Origin: JBCCJA01 sp039045975
GTDB lineage: Bacteria > Planctomycetota > Planctomycetia > Planctomycetales > Planctomycetaceae
Length of the DNA stretch: 41,696 nucleotides
Direction: 5' to 3'
Assembly: GCA_039045975.1 (NCBI GenBank)
Contig: JBCCJA010000032.1
Span: 1 to 41,696 of the forward strand
In this document: positions 25,991-34,970 of the stretch, piece after piece
Position numbering within the stretch: the first letter of the stretch is position 1
Layout: every line of letters begins with the position of its first letter
The notes under the pieces: model-generated
Told to the model about the DNA's origin: nothing
Database searches by the model: none
What the model saw: the letters and a program-made list of their open reading frames with translations, nothing else
Position numbers and translations under genes: made by a program

Positions 25991-26046
25991 ATCCGCTGTC
26001 AGCTGTCAGCCGTCCGCTGTCCGCTGTCCGCTATCCGCTGTCCGCG
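25991..26046. repeat. Heptanucleotide tandem repeat, block 1 (GTCCGCT x8)
   Basis: Eight uninterrupted 7-bp units with consensus GTCCGCT run from ATCCGCT (25991) to GTCCGCG (26046). Variants are GTCAGCT, GTCAGCC and ATCCGCT. On the minus strand each reads AGCGGAC, related to block 2. Confidence 0.9.
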
Positions 26047-26072
26047 TTTCGAAATCGCCGACCGACATGGTC

Positions 26073-26100
26073 GCGGACGGCGGAGGGCGGAAAGCGGAGG
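26073..26100. repeat. Heptanucleotide tandem repeat, block 2 (GCGGANN x4)
   Basis: Four 7-bp units (GCGGACG, GCGGAGG, GCGGAAA, GCGGAGG) end four bases before the isomerase stop codon. They are in inverted orientation to block 1, and 26 bases separate the blocks. Confidence 0.8.
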
Positions 26101-26103
26101 GCG

Positions 26104-27168
26104 CTAGCGGGCGAAGGCGCTCGCCGACGTCTGGCGGACGCCGGAGGTCTTTTCGCCGGTCAGGTAGTTGTCGATCGGGGTCTCGGCCTTGATCCGTTGG
26201 AAGACCTCGGCGACCGACTGTTGGACTTTTTCGCGGCGGATCATCTCGACGAGCTGCGGTCGGACGGCGGCGATGTCGGTCACGCGGGGCTCGGTGCGGC
26301 CCTCGCATTTGAGGATCACGTAGCGTTTCCCGGCCGGGGTCGGCAGTTCGACGATGCCGGAGACCTCGCCCTCACGCAGCGCGAAGGCGGCGTTTTCGAG
26401 CTCGTCCTGGCCGCTGTAGCGGGGGATCGGCGGGATCGCGCCGTCGAGCGACTTCGTCGTCGGGTCGACCGAGTGGTCGCGGGCGAGCCGGCCGAAGTCG
26501 TCGGGCGTCTCGCGGGCCTGCTGCCAGACGCCCTGCGCCCGGCGGATGTTGTCGCACATGATCATCTTGGCTTTGACGCGGGGGCCGAAGTCGCGGATGA
26601 AGGCGCGGTCGACGTCGGCGTCGGTGATGTCGACCTCGGTGCCGGCGAGTTTCCTCAGCGCGAGCATCGGCCAGATGACGTCCCGCTTGTATTGCAGCGG
26701 GGTGAGGCCGCGTTCGGTCTGGAGCATGTGCAGCCAGTTCTCGCGGTCGAGGCTGAACTCTTTGGCCTTGGCGTCGATCTCGGCCTCGACCTCTTCACGT
26801 GTGACGGAGACGCCGACCTGTCGGCAGGCGTTCTCGATCATTTTGCGGTTGATGATCTGTTCGAGGATTTCGGCGCCGTGGCGTTCCATGCACTCACGGG
26901 CGACCTCGTCGTAGGCGATCGTGACGGTGCCGACGCGGGCGAGCGGCTTCGAGGCCGGGGCGGCGACGGAGGCACGGCCGGCCTCTTCGGCCCGGGCCGT
27001 CTTGTTCTCGCCGGCGGCGAGCTGCATCAGGACGGTCGCGAGGAACAGCAGCGACGCGGTCCCGCCGAGGACGACCGGCAGCTTCTCGCGAAAGCTCAGC
27101 CACAGGGTCGTCGCGGTTTTCGCGGACGGGGCGGCGGGCGTGGTCGCTTCGGTCGGGCTCGGGTCCAT
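26104..27168 (-). CDS. Membrane-anchored PpiC/SurA-like peptidylprolyl isomerase
   Basis: This 354-residue protein has a short cytoplasmic N-terminus, one membrane segment (about 31-52, LPVVLGGTASLLFLATVL), a SurA-N-like helical chaperone region (about 75-200, including ILEQIINRKMIENACRQVGV) and a parvulin/rotamase domain (about 205-300) with DDFGRLARDHSVDPTTKSLDG, the usual 'F-x-x-L-A-x-x-x-S' pattern. It probably assists folding of exported proteins from the inner-membrane face. Translation initiates at the ATG at 27168. Inverted heptamer arrays lie immediately downstream. Confidence 0.88.
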   Translation of the reverse strand: MDPSPTEATTPAAPSAKTATTLWLSFREKLPVVLGGTASLLFLATVLMQLAAGENKTARAEEAGRASVAAPASKPLARVGTVTIAYDEVARECMERHGAEILEQIINRKMIENACRQVGVSVTREEVEAEIDAKAKEFSLDRENWLHMLQTERGLTPLQYKRDVIWPMLALRKLAGTEVDITDADVDRAFIRDFGPRVKAKMIMCDNIRRAQGVWQQARETPDDFGRLARDHSVDPTTKSLDGAIPPIPRYSGQDELENAAFALREGEVSGIVELPTPAGKRYVILKCEGRTEPRVTDIAAVRPQLVEMIRREKVQQSVAEVFQRIKAETPIDNYLTGEKTSGVRQTSASAFAR

Positions 27169-27272
27169 CGGGGACCGCCTCCTGCGGTGCGTATCGGTCG
27201 AGAGGCCGGGCTCCCCGGCGGGCGGCGTTGTAGATTTTGCAACGCGAGGCCGTCAAGAGGGGACGAAGACGC

Positions 27273-28559
27273 TCAGCGTCCGACCGGCTCGGCGACGGCG
27301 GGGAGGTCGGAGAAGACTTCGTCGTCGGCATCGGTGTCGGCGGGCCGCCGGACGGCCCGGACGGCGACCTCCGATTCGGGATCGTGGGCCCGCCAGGCCC
27401 GTGACCCATAGGTGACCAACACGACGGCCGACGTGGCGACGAGGCCGAGGAATACAACCGCGTAGCCGGCCGCCAGGCTGTCGATCGCCGCGCCGAACAG
27501 CGGGGCCGACGCGAGCGTGCCGAACTCCATGCAGCCGAGGGCCGCGTTCGTGCCCGACCCGCGGTAAGCGGGCGGGTAGGCCTCCGAGATCAGCGACACG
27601 ACTGACGGGAACAGCAGCGCGTGCCCGAAGCCGATGCAGACGGCGGGGAAGACGAACTGCCATTCGGCCGTCGCCGTCGTCAACGTCGCGAAGCCGACGA
27701 CGTAGCCGGTCAGGCCGATGACGAGCATGCGGTGCCGCCCGATGCGTTGGCTCCACTTGCGCGTCAGCAGCCGGAACGAGAACGCCGAGACGGCATACCC
27801 GGCGAAGAACATCCCGATGTCGGCGATGCCGAGGCTCGTCGCGAACCGCGTCAGGAAGACCTGCGTGACGCAGAACACGCCGCCCATCACGAGCGCGACC
27901 GCCGTAGGCCCGAGGGGCTGGTGGCGGAGCATGAGCCGGTGCAGGGGCGGGTTCTCCTCCGGCCGGCGGTGCCGGACGTCGCGGGTGACCCAGAACACGG
28001 CCGCGGTGTTCGCCGCGGCGAGCAGCGTCGTCAGGCCGAAGATCACGTCGTACGAGAACCCGTCGGCCGGGTCGAAGAAGAAGCGGTCGCCGATCTGCGT
28101 GCCGATGATCAGGCCGATGAAGCCCGACGTCCCGAGGGTCCCGATCGCCTCCGTGCCGCGGCCCGCCGGGGCCCGCGTCTGCACGAACAGGTTCGCGGCG
28201 GTGAACCCGCCGGCGAGGCCCACCGCGAACAGCGTCCGCGCCGTGTAGAGGGGCCAGCCGAGCGAGCGGACCAACCAGAACCCGGCCGCACCGAGCAGCA
28301 TCGAGACGGTCATCACCCGCCACACCCGCCCGACGCCAAAGCGGTCGAACGCCGGGCCGAGCAGGAACCGTCCCGCGAACGCGACGAGGCCGCCGACGGC
28401 GACGATGACGCCGGCCGTCTTCTCCGTCCCGCCGAGGAAGTCGACGAGTTCGGCGAAACGGAACGTCGCGGCGTTCACCGTCACGCAGGTCAGGTTCGCG
28501 ACGTACGCGACCGCGAAGACGCGGTCGTAAATCGGGCTGTGCTGGTCGGGTTCGGACAC
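27273..28559 (-). CDS. Major facilitator superfamily transporter
   Basis: This 428-residue protein has about 12 hydrophobic helices. The loop between helices 2 and 3 reads GRFLLGPAFDRFGVGRVWR, a variant of the MFS motif A (G-x-x-x-D-R-x-G-R-R/K). A similar loop between the halves reads LLTRKWSQRIGRHR. The start is GTG at 28559. The substrate cannot be inferred; the overall pattern resembles arabinose-efflux-type drug or sugar exporters. The 104 bp upstream to the ABC permease gene contain GC-rich short palindromes but no clear terminator. Confidence 0.9.
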   Translation of the reverse strand: MSEPDQHSPIYDRVFAVAYVANLTCVTVNAATFRFAELVDFLGGTEKTAGVIVAVGGLVAFAGRFLLGPAFDRFGVGRVWRVMTVSMLLGAAGFWLVRSLGWPLYTARTLFAVGLAGGFTAANLFVQTRAPAGRGTEAIGTLGTSGFIGLIIGTQIGDRFFFDPADGFSYDVIFGLTTLLAAANTAAVFWVTRDVRHRRPEENPPLHRLMLRHQPLGPTAVALVMGGVFCVTQVFLTRFATSLGIADIGMFFAGYAVSAFSFRLLTRKWSQRIGRHRMLVIGLTGYVVGFATLTTATAEWQFVFPAVCIGFGHALLFPSVVSLISEAYPPAYRGSGTNAALGCMEFGTLASAPLFGAAIDSLAAGYAVVFLGLVATSAVVLVTYGSRAWRAHDPESEVAVRAVRRPADTDADDEVFSDLPAVAEPVGR

Positions 28560-28663
28560 AGAGCGGGGGAGCGCGTGGTCTCGGGCGGGAGGCAGAGTTT
28601 AGGCCGGCGTGACACCGGTCGACACCGGGGCCGACCCCTCCGACACGGGTCGCGGTAGCCGGT

Positions 28664-29521
28664 TCAGCCGCCGAAGGCGCCGTACCGCCGCACGCCGCGG
28701 ACATAGGCGGTCCGCACGCAGACGAGTAACACCGCGACCCAGATCAGCTCGATCCCGATCTCGGTCCATGCCTCCGCGGCGGTGTACTTCCCGAGGAAGA
28801 CCGCCGCCGGGAAGTACGCCAAATAACGGAACGGCAGTAGCTCGCAGGCCGCGCCGAGCGGGCCGGGCAGCCAGTCGAGCGGCAACATGTGGCCCGACAG
28901 GAAATACGTCGCCGCCATGTAAATGAACAGCAGCGAGCTGACTTCGAGGAACCAAAACGACAGCAGCCCGATCAGCATGTCGACCAAAAAGCCGACGACG
29001 AATCCGAGCAGCATCGCGACGCAGCCGGCCGCGAAGACCGACGCACCGGGCCACGCCGGCAGGAAGTCGGCGCAGAGCCAGAAGACGAGCAAGAACGGCA
29101 GGAGCGCGGTGAGGTAATAAACGAGCTTGTGGGCAACGCGTGTCCAGAACAGGTAGCCGACGAGGTCGAGCGGCTGGACGAGGAATTTCTTGATCGACCC
29201 GTCACGCACGTCACGGCCGATCCCCGACGCCAGCCCCGGCATACTCGAAAACGCCCGGGCGACCATCGCGAGCAAGAAGTACGAAACCATCCCGCCGTAC
29301 GTGTAGCCGTTGATCTCACGCGTCTGCCCGACGGAGGAGGCCTGATAGACCGCCCCCCACAGGAAAACCTGCGTCACGATCGGCAGGAAGCGGACCGCGG
29401 TGCCGAAGATGAAGTCGCCGCGGTACGCGAGCCGTTCCCCCAGGCTCGTCCGCAAGATCGCCCCGCAGAGTCGCCAGCGGACGGCGGGCCGGGCCGACGG
29501 CCGAGTCGCGACGTCGGTCAC
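28664..29521 (-). CDS. ABC-2 type exporter permease (DUF990-like)
   Basis: This 285-residue permease has six membrane segments. It begins with a cytoplasmic tail and LRTSLGERLAYRGDFIFG, then includes YFLLAMVARAFSSMPGLASGI, GSIKKFLVQPLDLVGYLFW and the conserved YFLSGHMLPLDWLP, a pattern matching the ABC2_membrane_6/DUF990 family. Families of this type normally come as an ATPase plus two related permeases; only one is here. The start is GTG at 29521, overlapping the ATPase stop (GTGA), so the two are coupled. The exported substrate is unknown. Confidence 0.87.
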   Translation of the reverse strand: MTDVATRPSARPAVRWRLCGAILRTSLGERLAYRGDFIFGTAVRFLPIVTQVFLWGAVYQASSVGQTREINGYTYGGMVSYFLLAMVARAFSSMPGLASGIGRDVRDGSIKKFLVQPLDLVGYLFWTRVAHKLVYYLTALLPFLLVFWLCADFLPAWPGASVFAAGCVAMLLGFVVGFLVDMLIGLLSFWFLEVSSLLFIYMAATYFLSGHMLPLDWLPGPLGAACELLPFRYLAYFPAAVFLGKYTAAEAWTEIGIELIWVAVLLVCVRTAYVRGVRRYGAFGG

Positions 29522-30534
29522 GGTGTGACAGCGGCCGCGGCCGGTTCGGGCGTTTTGTCGGCCGCCTGTTCGGTGAACATCGCGGCGATGACCTCTTCGA
29601 GCGGCGGCTCGTGGACGGAGACGTCGGTCACGGCCTCGCGGGAGAGGACGTCGGCGAGCACCCGCGGGACGTCGCCGCGGGCGACCTCGAGCTTCGCCCG
29701 CGGCGGCGTGACCGCCTGGACCGAGCCGTACCGGCCGAGACCGGTCGGGACGTCGGCGGCGAACTCGATGTCGACGATCTTGTGGGTCGCGAAGCGGTCG
29801 ACGATGTCGCTGATCGGGCCGTCGTGCATGACGCGACCGCGATCAATGACGACCGCCCGCCGGCAGAGGGCTTCGACGTCTTTCATGTAGTGACTGGTCA
29901 GCAGGACCGTGATCCCGCGTTCGGCCTGATATTTCTTCAGGAACGACTGCACCGTCCGCTGCGAGACGACGTCGAGCCCGATCGTCGGCTCGTCGAGCAG
30001 CAATAGGTCGGGCGCGTGTAGGAGCGCGGCGATCAGCTCCATCTTCATCCGTTCGCCGAGCGAGAGTTCCCGCACCGGCTGGTCTAGCAGGTCGGTCACC
30101 GCCAGCAGCGACGTGAGTTCGTCGAGCCGCGGATCGAAATCGTGGGACGGGACGCCGTAGATCTCACGCTGCAGGCCGAACGACGCCCGGGCCGGCAGAT
30201 CCCACCACAGCTGGTTCTTCTGGCCCATGACCAACGCGAAGCGGCGGCGGAATGCGTGCTCCCGTCGCCACGGGACATGTCCGAGGACGCGGGCCTCGCC
30301 GCCGGTCGGCTCGATCAGGCCGGCGAGCAGTTTCAGCGTCGTCGTCTTGCCGGCGCCGTTCGGACCGAGGAACGCGACCATCTCTCCCGGTTCGACCCGG
30401 AACGAGACGTCTCGGACCGCGAAGACCTTCCGATAGGTGGGGCGGAACACGCTGCGGAGGGCGGCCGCGACGCCGTCGCCCTTTTGGGCGACTCGATAAG
30501 TCTTGGTGAGCCCCGTGACCGAGATCGCGTCCAT
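29518..30534 (-). CDS. ABC transporter ATP-binding protein (NatA-like)
   Basis: This 338-residue nucleotide-binding subunit is the partner of the permease. Walker A is GPNGAGKTT (57-65), the Q-loop is VMGQKNQLWWDL, the signature is LSLGE (157-161), Walker B is LLLLDEP (177-183) and the H-loop is LTSHYMKDVE. A C-terminal extension (about 235-338) of the multidrug/NatA type follows. The QKNQLWWDLPA segment is typical of the ATPases paired with DUF990 permeases. The enzyme would energise export from the cytoplasmic side. Confidence 0.93.
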   Translation of the reverse strand: MDAISVTGLTKTYRVAQKGDGVAAALRSVFRPTYRKVFAVRDVSFRVEPGEMVAFLGPNGAGKTTTLKLLAGLIEPTGGEARVLGHVPWRREHAFRRRFALVMGQKNQLWWDLPARASFGLQREIYGVPSHDFDPRLDELTSLLAVTDLLDQPVRELSLGERMKMELIAALLHAPDLLLLDEPTIGLDVVSQRTVQSFLKKYQAERGITVLLTSHYMKDVEALCRRAVVIDRGRVMHDGPISDIVDRFATHKIVDIEFAADVPTGLGRYGSVQAVTPPRAKLEVARGDVPRVLADVLSREAVTDVSVHEPPLEEVIAAMFTEQAADKTPEPAAAAVTP

Positions 30535-30603
30535 GGGCCGATCGTAAGACGGACCGGGCCGTCCGACGACCGAGTCCGCCCCTCGTCTGTCAGACGCGGC
30601 CGG

Positions 30604-32703
30604 TTACCGCGACGCGGTCGTCGCCGGGTTCAACAGTTCGACGTAGTCGACGGTGATCCGCACCAGTTCGTCGTTGTAGTAGCCGGCCGCGAAGATCTCC
30701 GGCTCGGCGATATCGTCACTCTCGGCTTCTTCGGCACCCTCTTCCGGCTCGGCCAGCGACGGGTCGATGTCGGCCTCGTCGAGTTCTTCGCCGAGGGCCT
30801 CACGCTCGGCCCGTCGGACTGCTTCGTTCAGCGAGGTCTCGACGCGGTCCTTGCGTTCTTCGTAAGCGGCGATCGCGTCGGACAGTTCGCCAAAGCCTTC
30901 GTCGGCCCGGATGCGGCCGGCCGAACTCGCGCGGAGTTTCGCGATCACCTGCTCGTTCACGAGGCCGAGCGAACCGTACCCGCGGGCCGCCGGGATCTGG
31001 TCGAACTCCAACGCGTTGTCGAGGTATTCCTCACCGAGTTCGAGGTGATCGAGCAGCGAGGGGAGCACGACGTCGGACGGGACGCCGCGGTTCTGCGTGC
31101 TGTCGCCGTTGACGCGGTAGAACTGCTGGATCGTCAGCTTGAGGGCGCCCCGTTCGTTCCTCTGGCCGAGGAAGCGGAGTAACTGAGGCGGGACCGACAG
31201 GACGTTCTGGACCGTGCCTTTCCCGTGCGTCGATTCGTCGCCGACGATGATCCCACGGTCATAGTCGCGGATCGCGCCGGCGAAGATCTCCGACGCGGAG
31301 GCCGACAGCCGGTTCGTGACCACGACGAGCGGACCGCCCCAGGCGACGCCGGGGTCGCGGTCGGCGTGCGACTTGATCGTGCCGTCCTGCTCTTTGACCT
31401 GCACGACCGGCCCACGGTCGATGAACAGGCCGGTGACTTCGATCGCCTCGGCGAGGGCACCGCCGCCGTTGCCGCGGAGGTCGATCAGGACCGCGTCGAC
31501 GCCGCCGTCAGCCTCGAACTCCGCGAGGGCTTTGCGGACGTCCCGCGACGTGCTCTTGAAGTCGGGCGAATTGGCCTGGGCCCCGCGGAAGTCGCGATAA
31601 AACGACGGGATGTTGATCACGCCGACGCGGATCGCTCCGCCGCCGACCCGCTCGTTCGTTTCGATCACTCGGCCGCTCACGGCGGACGATTTCAGTTCGA
31701 TCGTCTGGCGCGTCAGGCCGTACTCGGCGATGTCACCCGCCTTCTTCTCGACCTGCAGCCGCACGACGCTGCCCGACTTCCCGCGGATCAGCTTCACGAC
31801 TTTCGAGAGCGGCATCTCGACGACGTCGGTGAATTCGGCGTCGTCGGACTGCGCGACGCCGATGATCGTGTCACCGACCGCGAGCCGGCCGTCGGCGTCG
31901 GCGGCACCGCCGGCGATGATCTCCTGCACGACCGTCTTGCCGTCGACGAACCGCAGCGCGGCGCCGATGCCTTCCAGGCTGAGTTCCATGCTGATGCGGA
32001 ACTCTTCGAGGGTCGACTTCGACAGGAACGACGAATGCGGGTCGAAGATGTGCGTCAACGCCGACAGATACGACTCGACGATTTCGTCGGCCTCGGGCTG
32101 ACCGCGGATGATCGCGATGTTCTTGTAACGGCGGTGCAGTCGTGTGCGGATCTCTTCGAGCGGCACGTCTTCTAGCCGCAGCCCGAGCACCTCGGCCTTG
32201 ATGCGTTTCCGCCACCGCTCGTTCAGTTCCGCCGGCGTCCGGGCCCAGACGAGCATGTCGGGGTCGGTCACGATCGACTCGTCGGCCGCGAAGTCGAAAT
32301 CGGTCTCGATCAACTGATCCGCGAACGCGACCCGTTCACCGAGCCGACGCAGATAGAGGTCGTAGATCTGGAAAGCGACCGAGGCGTCGCCCCGCTTCAA
32401 ACGGTCGTCGAGCTGGGTCGCGAACGGCGCGAACTGGGCGATGTCCGACGACAGGAAGTACAGCTTCAGCGGGTCGAGCTGTTCGATGAAACGGTCGAGC
32501 AGACGCCGCGAGACCTCGTCGTCGATCCGCACATCACGCAGGTGGTACCGCTGCAGCATGCTCCCAACGAGTTGGATCGTCTCGACGTGCTCCCGGGTCG
32601 GGGCCGCCGGCGCCGAAAACGCCGGCTTCGCGAAGGCGACGGTCGAGACGAGCAACCCGGTCGCGATGAGTCGGCGTGAGGCGACGGCGGCGGTGCGGTT
32701 CAT
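30604..32703 (-). CDS. prc: Carboxy-terminal processing protease Prc/Tsp (S41)
   Basis: This 699-residue periplasmic protease, after a signal peptide of about 30 residues, cleaves proteins from their C-termini. It has a Prc_N helical region (about 35-200), a PDZ domain (about 220-305, including GIGAALRFVDGKTVVQ), and the S41 core with the catalytic serine S469 in LSASASEIFAG and lysine K495 in THGKGTVQ. A C-terminal DUF3340-like helical domain (about 540-650) follows, then an acidic stretch. The size and order match E. coli Prc rather than the shorter CtpA. It starts at ATG 32703; upstream sequence in frame is too polar to be a signal peptide. Confidence 0.95.
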   Translation of the reverse strand: MNRTAAVASRRLIATGLLVSTVAFAKPAFSAPAAPTREHVETIQLVGSMLQRYHLRDVRIDDEVSRRLLDRFIEQLDPLKLYFLSSDIAQFAPFATQLDDRLKRGDASVAFQIYDLYLRRLGERVAFADQLIETDFDFAADESIVTDPDMLVWARTPAELNERWRKRIKAEVLGLRLEDVPLEEIRTRLHRRYKNIAIIRGQPEADEIVESYLSALTHIFDPHSSFLSKSTLEEFRISMELSLEGIGAALRFVDGKTVVQEIIAGGAADADGRLAVGDTIIGVAQSDDAEFTDVVEMPLSKVVKLIRGKSGSVVRLQVEKKAGDIAEYGLTRQTIELKSSAVSGRVIETNERVGGGAIRVGVINIPSFYRDFRGAQANSPDFKSTSRDVRKALAEFEADGGVDAVLIDLRGNGGGALAEAIEVTGLFIDRGPVVQVKEQDGTIKSHADRDPGVAWGGPLVVVTNRLSASASEIFAGAIRDYDRGIIVGDESTHGKGTVQNVLSVPPQLLRFLGQRNERGALKLTIQQFYRVNGDSTQNRGVPSDVVLPSLLDHLELGEEYLDNALEFDQIPAARGYGSLGLVNEQVIAKLRASSAGRIRADEGFGELSDAIAAYEERKDRVETSLNEAVRRAEREALGEELDEADIDPSLAEPEEGAEEAESDDIAEPEIFAAGYYNDELVRITVDYVELLNPATTASR

Positions 32704-32809
32704 AAGCGGTCCAGCGGGTCGACGGTCGTCTGTGAACTCACGCACGACCCTGCCGGTCGTGCCGATCGGGCGAGTTTAGAAGTCGCTCCGACGGCCGACA
32801 ATATGAGAA

Positions 32810-32842
32810 CGCGGCCCGGGCCGATGCGGCCGGCCCGCCGCG
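32810..32842 (-). terminator. GC-rich hairpin after the lipid-kinase-like gene
   Basis: CGCGG/CCGCG and CGGGCC/GGCCCG pair across 32810-32842, eight bases past the stop at 32850. The following minus-strand bases are GTTCTCATATTG, only weakly T-rich, so terminator function is uncertain. Confidence 0.35.
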
Positions 32843-32849
32843 TCGAAGC

Positions 32850-33491
32850 TCACGCGGCCCAGGCGAAGTGGGCAGCGACGACGCAAACCACCGCCGTCAG
32901 ACCGACACGGACGTTGTCGTTCACCGCCGAGTCGACCGATTCGGACACGGCCGCGGGCAAAACGCCGGCACAGGCGACCGCCCACGCCGTCGCCGGCGTG
33001 ACCGGGCCGTCGAGCGCTTCGGGGTTCGTCCGCTCGCCCCAATAAAGCAGGGCGGTCATCGGCACGCCGACCGCGATGAACGCCGCGAACCCCGCGAGCG
33101 ACTTTTCCCGGTTCCACGGCAGACGCGGTCCGCCCAACGACTTCCCGACCAGCGTCGCCGAGCCGTCTCCGAACGCCAGCACGCCGAGCACCGCGAAGGC
33201 ACACTCGGCGTGCCCCGGCAGGACCGTCAGCAGCAACGCGACCGACCCGGCGTAACCGAGCACCGACGCCGTGCCCGGTTCGTCGGCGCGACGCGCGACG
33301 CGCCGCCAACGGACCGCCACCGTCGCCGCGATCGAAATCAGGACCGCGAACGCGATCAGCCGCAGCGTCGGCGAGACCGGGTCGGCGTGCGGCACGAACC
33401 ACAACACGACCGGCAGCAGACCCGGCAGCATATGCCAACCGCGTCGCAGCCGTTCGGCCCGCGACAGGCCGGCCGGCGCCGCGGCGTTCAT
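32850..33491 (-). CDS. Diacylglycerol/dolichol-kinase-like membrane protein
   Basis: This 213-residue polytopic protein has about six to seven membrane segments. The motif AFGDGSATLVGKSLGGPRLPWNREKSLAG (reported here in pieces: AFGDGSATLVGKS, then LPWNREKSLAG) matches the SEC59/DGK1/VTE5 family of CTP-dependent lipid kinases and phosphatidate cytidylyltransferase relatives. A second conserved part, SESVDSAVNDNVRV, resembles the E-x-x-D-x-x-x-D-N motif of that family. It probably phosphorylates a polyprenol, phytol or diacylglycerol, but the substrate is unknown. The start overlaps the CheX-like stop by four bases, so the two are coupled, which is an unexpected pairing. Confidence 0.78.
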   Translation of the reverse strand: MNAAAPAGLSRAERLRRGWHMLPGLLPVVLWFVPHADPVSPTLRLIAFAVLISIAATVAVRWRRVARRADEPGTASVLGYAGSVALLLTVLPGHAECAFAVLGVLAFGDGSATLVGKSLGGPRLPWNREKSLAGFAAFIAVGVPMTALLYWGERTNPEALDGPVTPATAWAVACAGVLPAAVSESVDSAVNDNVRVGLTAVVCVVAAHFAWAA

Positions 33492-34129
33492 GCCCCGGCG
33501 GCTTCGGGCCGATCGCCCGCACGCCGCAGACCGAAGATCACGCCGAGGTCACCGATCTCCGAGCGGAACTCGGCCCGTACGGGCGCGACGAACGCGGGCA
33601 GCGGCAGCATCGGCGCGTCGCCCAGCAACACCCGCGGCAGCCCCATGCGGAGCTTCAGATGCTCGAACTTCGCCTTCGCATTACCGGCGATCATGTTCGT
33701 GATCTCTCCGACCGCGTCCCGGACCGCGGCGTCGTCCTTCTCGGCGGTCGCCCCCGTCATCCGCGCGACGATCTGGAACGCCGTACGCCGGGGCAGGTTC
33801 AGGCAGACCGCCCCGTACGCGGCTCCGGTCAGCTCGATCACCGAGGAAACCGGGTGGATCGGGTAGGCCGGATTGTAGAGGTGCAGGCCCGACCGGGTGA
33901 CCTCGGTCTTCAGCGACACACGGAACACGTGACGCGTCGCGTCGATCAGCGGGTTGATGACCGCCGCGGTCATCTCACCCCGTTCCTCAGGAAGCCCTTC
34001 CGGCGGCTCGACAGCGACCGACGCGACGGCCGACTCCGTCTCCGCGACGACGGCGTCGACGTCAACGACGGGCGTCGGGGCCGGCGAGTCGAACTCGTCC
34101 TCGAACGGATCTTCGAAGCCGTCGGCCAT
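33488..34129 (-). CDS. CheX-like phosphatase domain protein
   Basis: This 213-residue protein has an acidic, probably disordered N-terminus (about 1-50) and one CheX/CheC-type domain. The active-site motif E-x2-N is E142 and N145 in VGEITNMIAGN, as in CheX phosphatases that dephosphorylate CheY. Family strands such as AAYGAVCLNLPRRTAFQIV are present. No chemotaxis kinase or receptor is in the window; the only free receiver domain is at 14364. A shorter start at M53 (about 33973) is possible. Confidence 0.83.
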   Translation of the reverse strand: MADGFEDPFEDEFDSPAPTPVVDVDAVVAETESAVASVAVEPPEGLPEERGEMTAAVINPLIDATRHVFRVSLKTEVTRSGLHLYNPAYPIHPVSSVIELTGAAYGAVCLNLPRRTAFQIVARMTGATAEKDDAAVRDAVGEITNMIAGNAKAKFEHLKLRMGLPRVLLGDAPMLPLPAFVAPVRAEFRSEIGDLGVIFGLRRAGDRPEAAGA

Positions 34130-34202
34130 GCTCGTAACGGTGCGGACTCACTGATGAAGGCTAATAAGTCTTCGGTGAACTCGGCCCGCGTCCGTGAGGT
34201 GT

Positions 34203-34958
34203 TTACGGACTAATTGTGACCGATCCGGCCGGAACGACACCGGCACCGTCACGACCGGCCCCGGTCAGCCGCACGCCGGTCTCGCCCGCCCACGGGGCCG
34301 ATCCGGTCGAGCCCGTGTCAAAAGCGATCGCCGTCGGCGCCGGCGGCGTGCCGGGCACGGCCTTGTCCTTCTCCCGATATTCGTCCCGTACCGAGCCACC
34401 TTTGAACGGGCCGATCCCGACCACGTACGTATTCGTATCATTCGTCCGGGCGAGGATCGTCCCGCCCTGTCCTAGCACCCTGCGGGACTCTTTGTCATAC
34501 GCGACGAGGCCCAGCTTCGCCGTCCCTGTTTGCCGGGACTGGCTCCAGAACTTGATCTCCGGGATCGAGATCGGGATCGGTGCCGGCAGGTTCAACTCCG
34601 GGATGCCGACGAAAGATTCGTTGTGGTCGGTCCCGACCCCGCCCGAACGCACGTCGACGAGGATGTCGGCCGCATCGGCCGAATCGACCAGCTCGGCGCC
34701 CGCGTGGAACATCCGCTGACGCGTCGCGCCGATCACGTACTTCGCGTCGACGCAGTCGAGCAGGTCGGTATTCAGGAACACTTTCCGGCCCGCGAACGGG
34801 CGAAAGTCGACACGCTCCAGCGACTTGTCGACCGCGGTCGAGACGAGCATCTGCTCCATCGCGGTCCGGGCCGTGTCGCTCGTCGAGATCGTCGCGCAGC
34901 CCGCCACGCAGGCCGACACCGCCGCCGAAAAGACCGCCGTCCGTTTCCGCCGGGACAT
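34203..34958 (-). CDS. Predicted lipoprotein (DUF6655-like)
   Basis: This 251-residue exported protein has the N-terminus MSRRKRTAVFSAAVSACVAGC, where C21 fits a lipobox with A-G before it. The conserved middle has TARTAMEQMLVSTAVDKSLERVDF (in part), GRKVFLNTDLLDCVDAKYV and YDKESRRVLGQGG, a pattern I associate with the planctomycete DUF6655 family. The C-terminal 60 residues are low-complexity Gly/Pro/Thr. Function unknown. It is divergent from glmS. Confidence 0.78.
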   Translation of the reverse strand: MSRRKRTAVFSAAVSACVAGCATISTSDTARTAMEQMLVSTAVDKSLERVDFRPFAGRKVFLNTDLLDCVDAKYVIGATRQRMFHAGAELVDSADAADILVDVRSGGVGTDHNESFVGIPELNLPAPIPISIPEIKFWSQSRQTGTAKLGLVAYDKESRRVLGQGGTILARTNDTNTYVVGIGPFKGGSVRDEYREKDKAVPGTPPAPTAIAFDTGSTGSAPWAGETGVRLTGAGRDGAGVVPAGSVTISP

Positions 34959-34964
34959 CACGCG

Positions 34965-34970
34965 CACCTC
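34965..34970 (-). promoter_or_regulatory. Ribosome binding site of the lipoprotein gene
   Basis: GAGGTG on the minus strand lies six bases before the ATG at 34958. It fixes that start over longer in-frame readings that would bury the lipobox. Confidence 0.6.
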
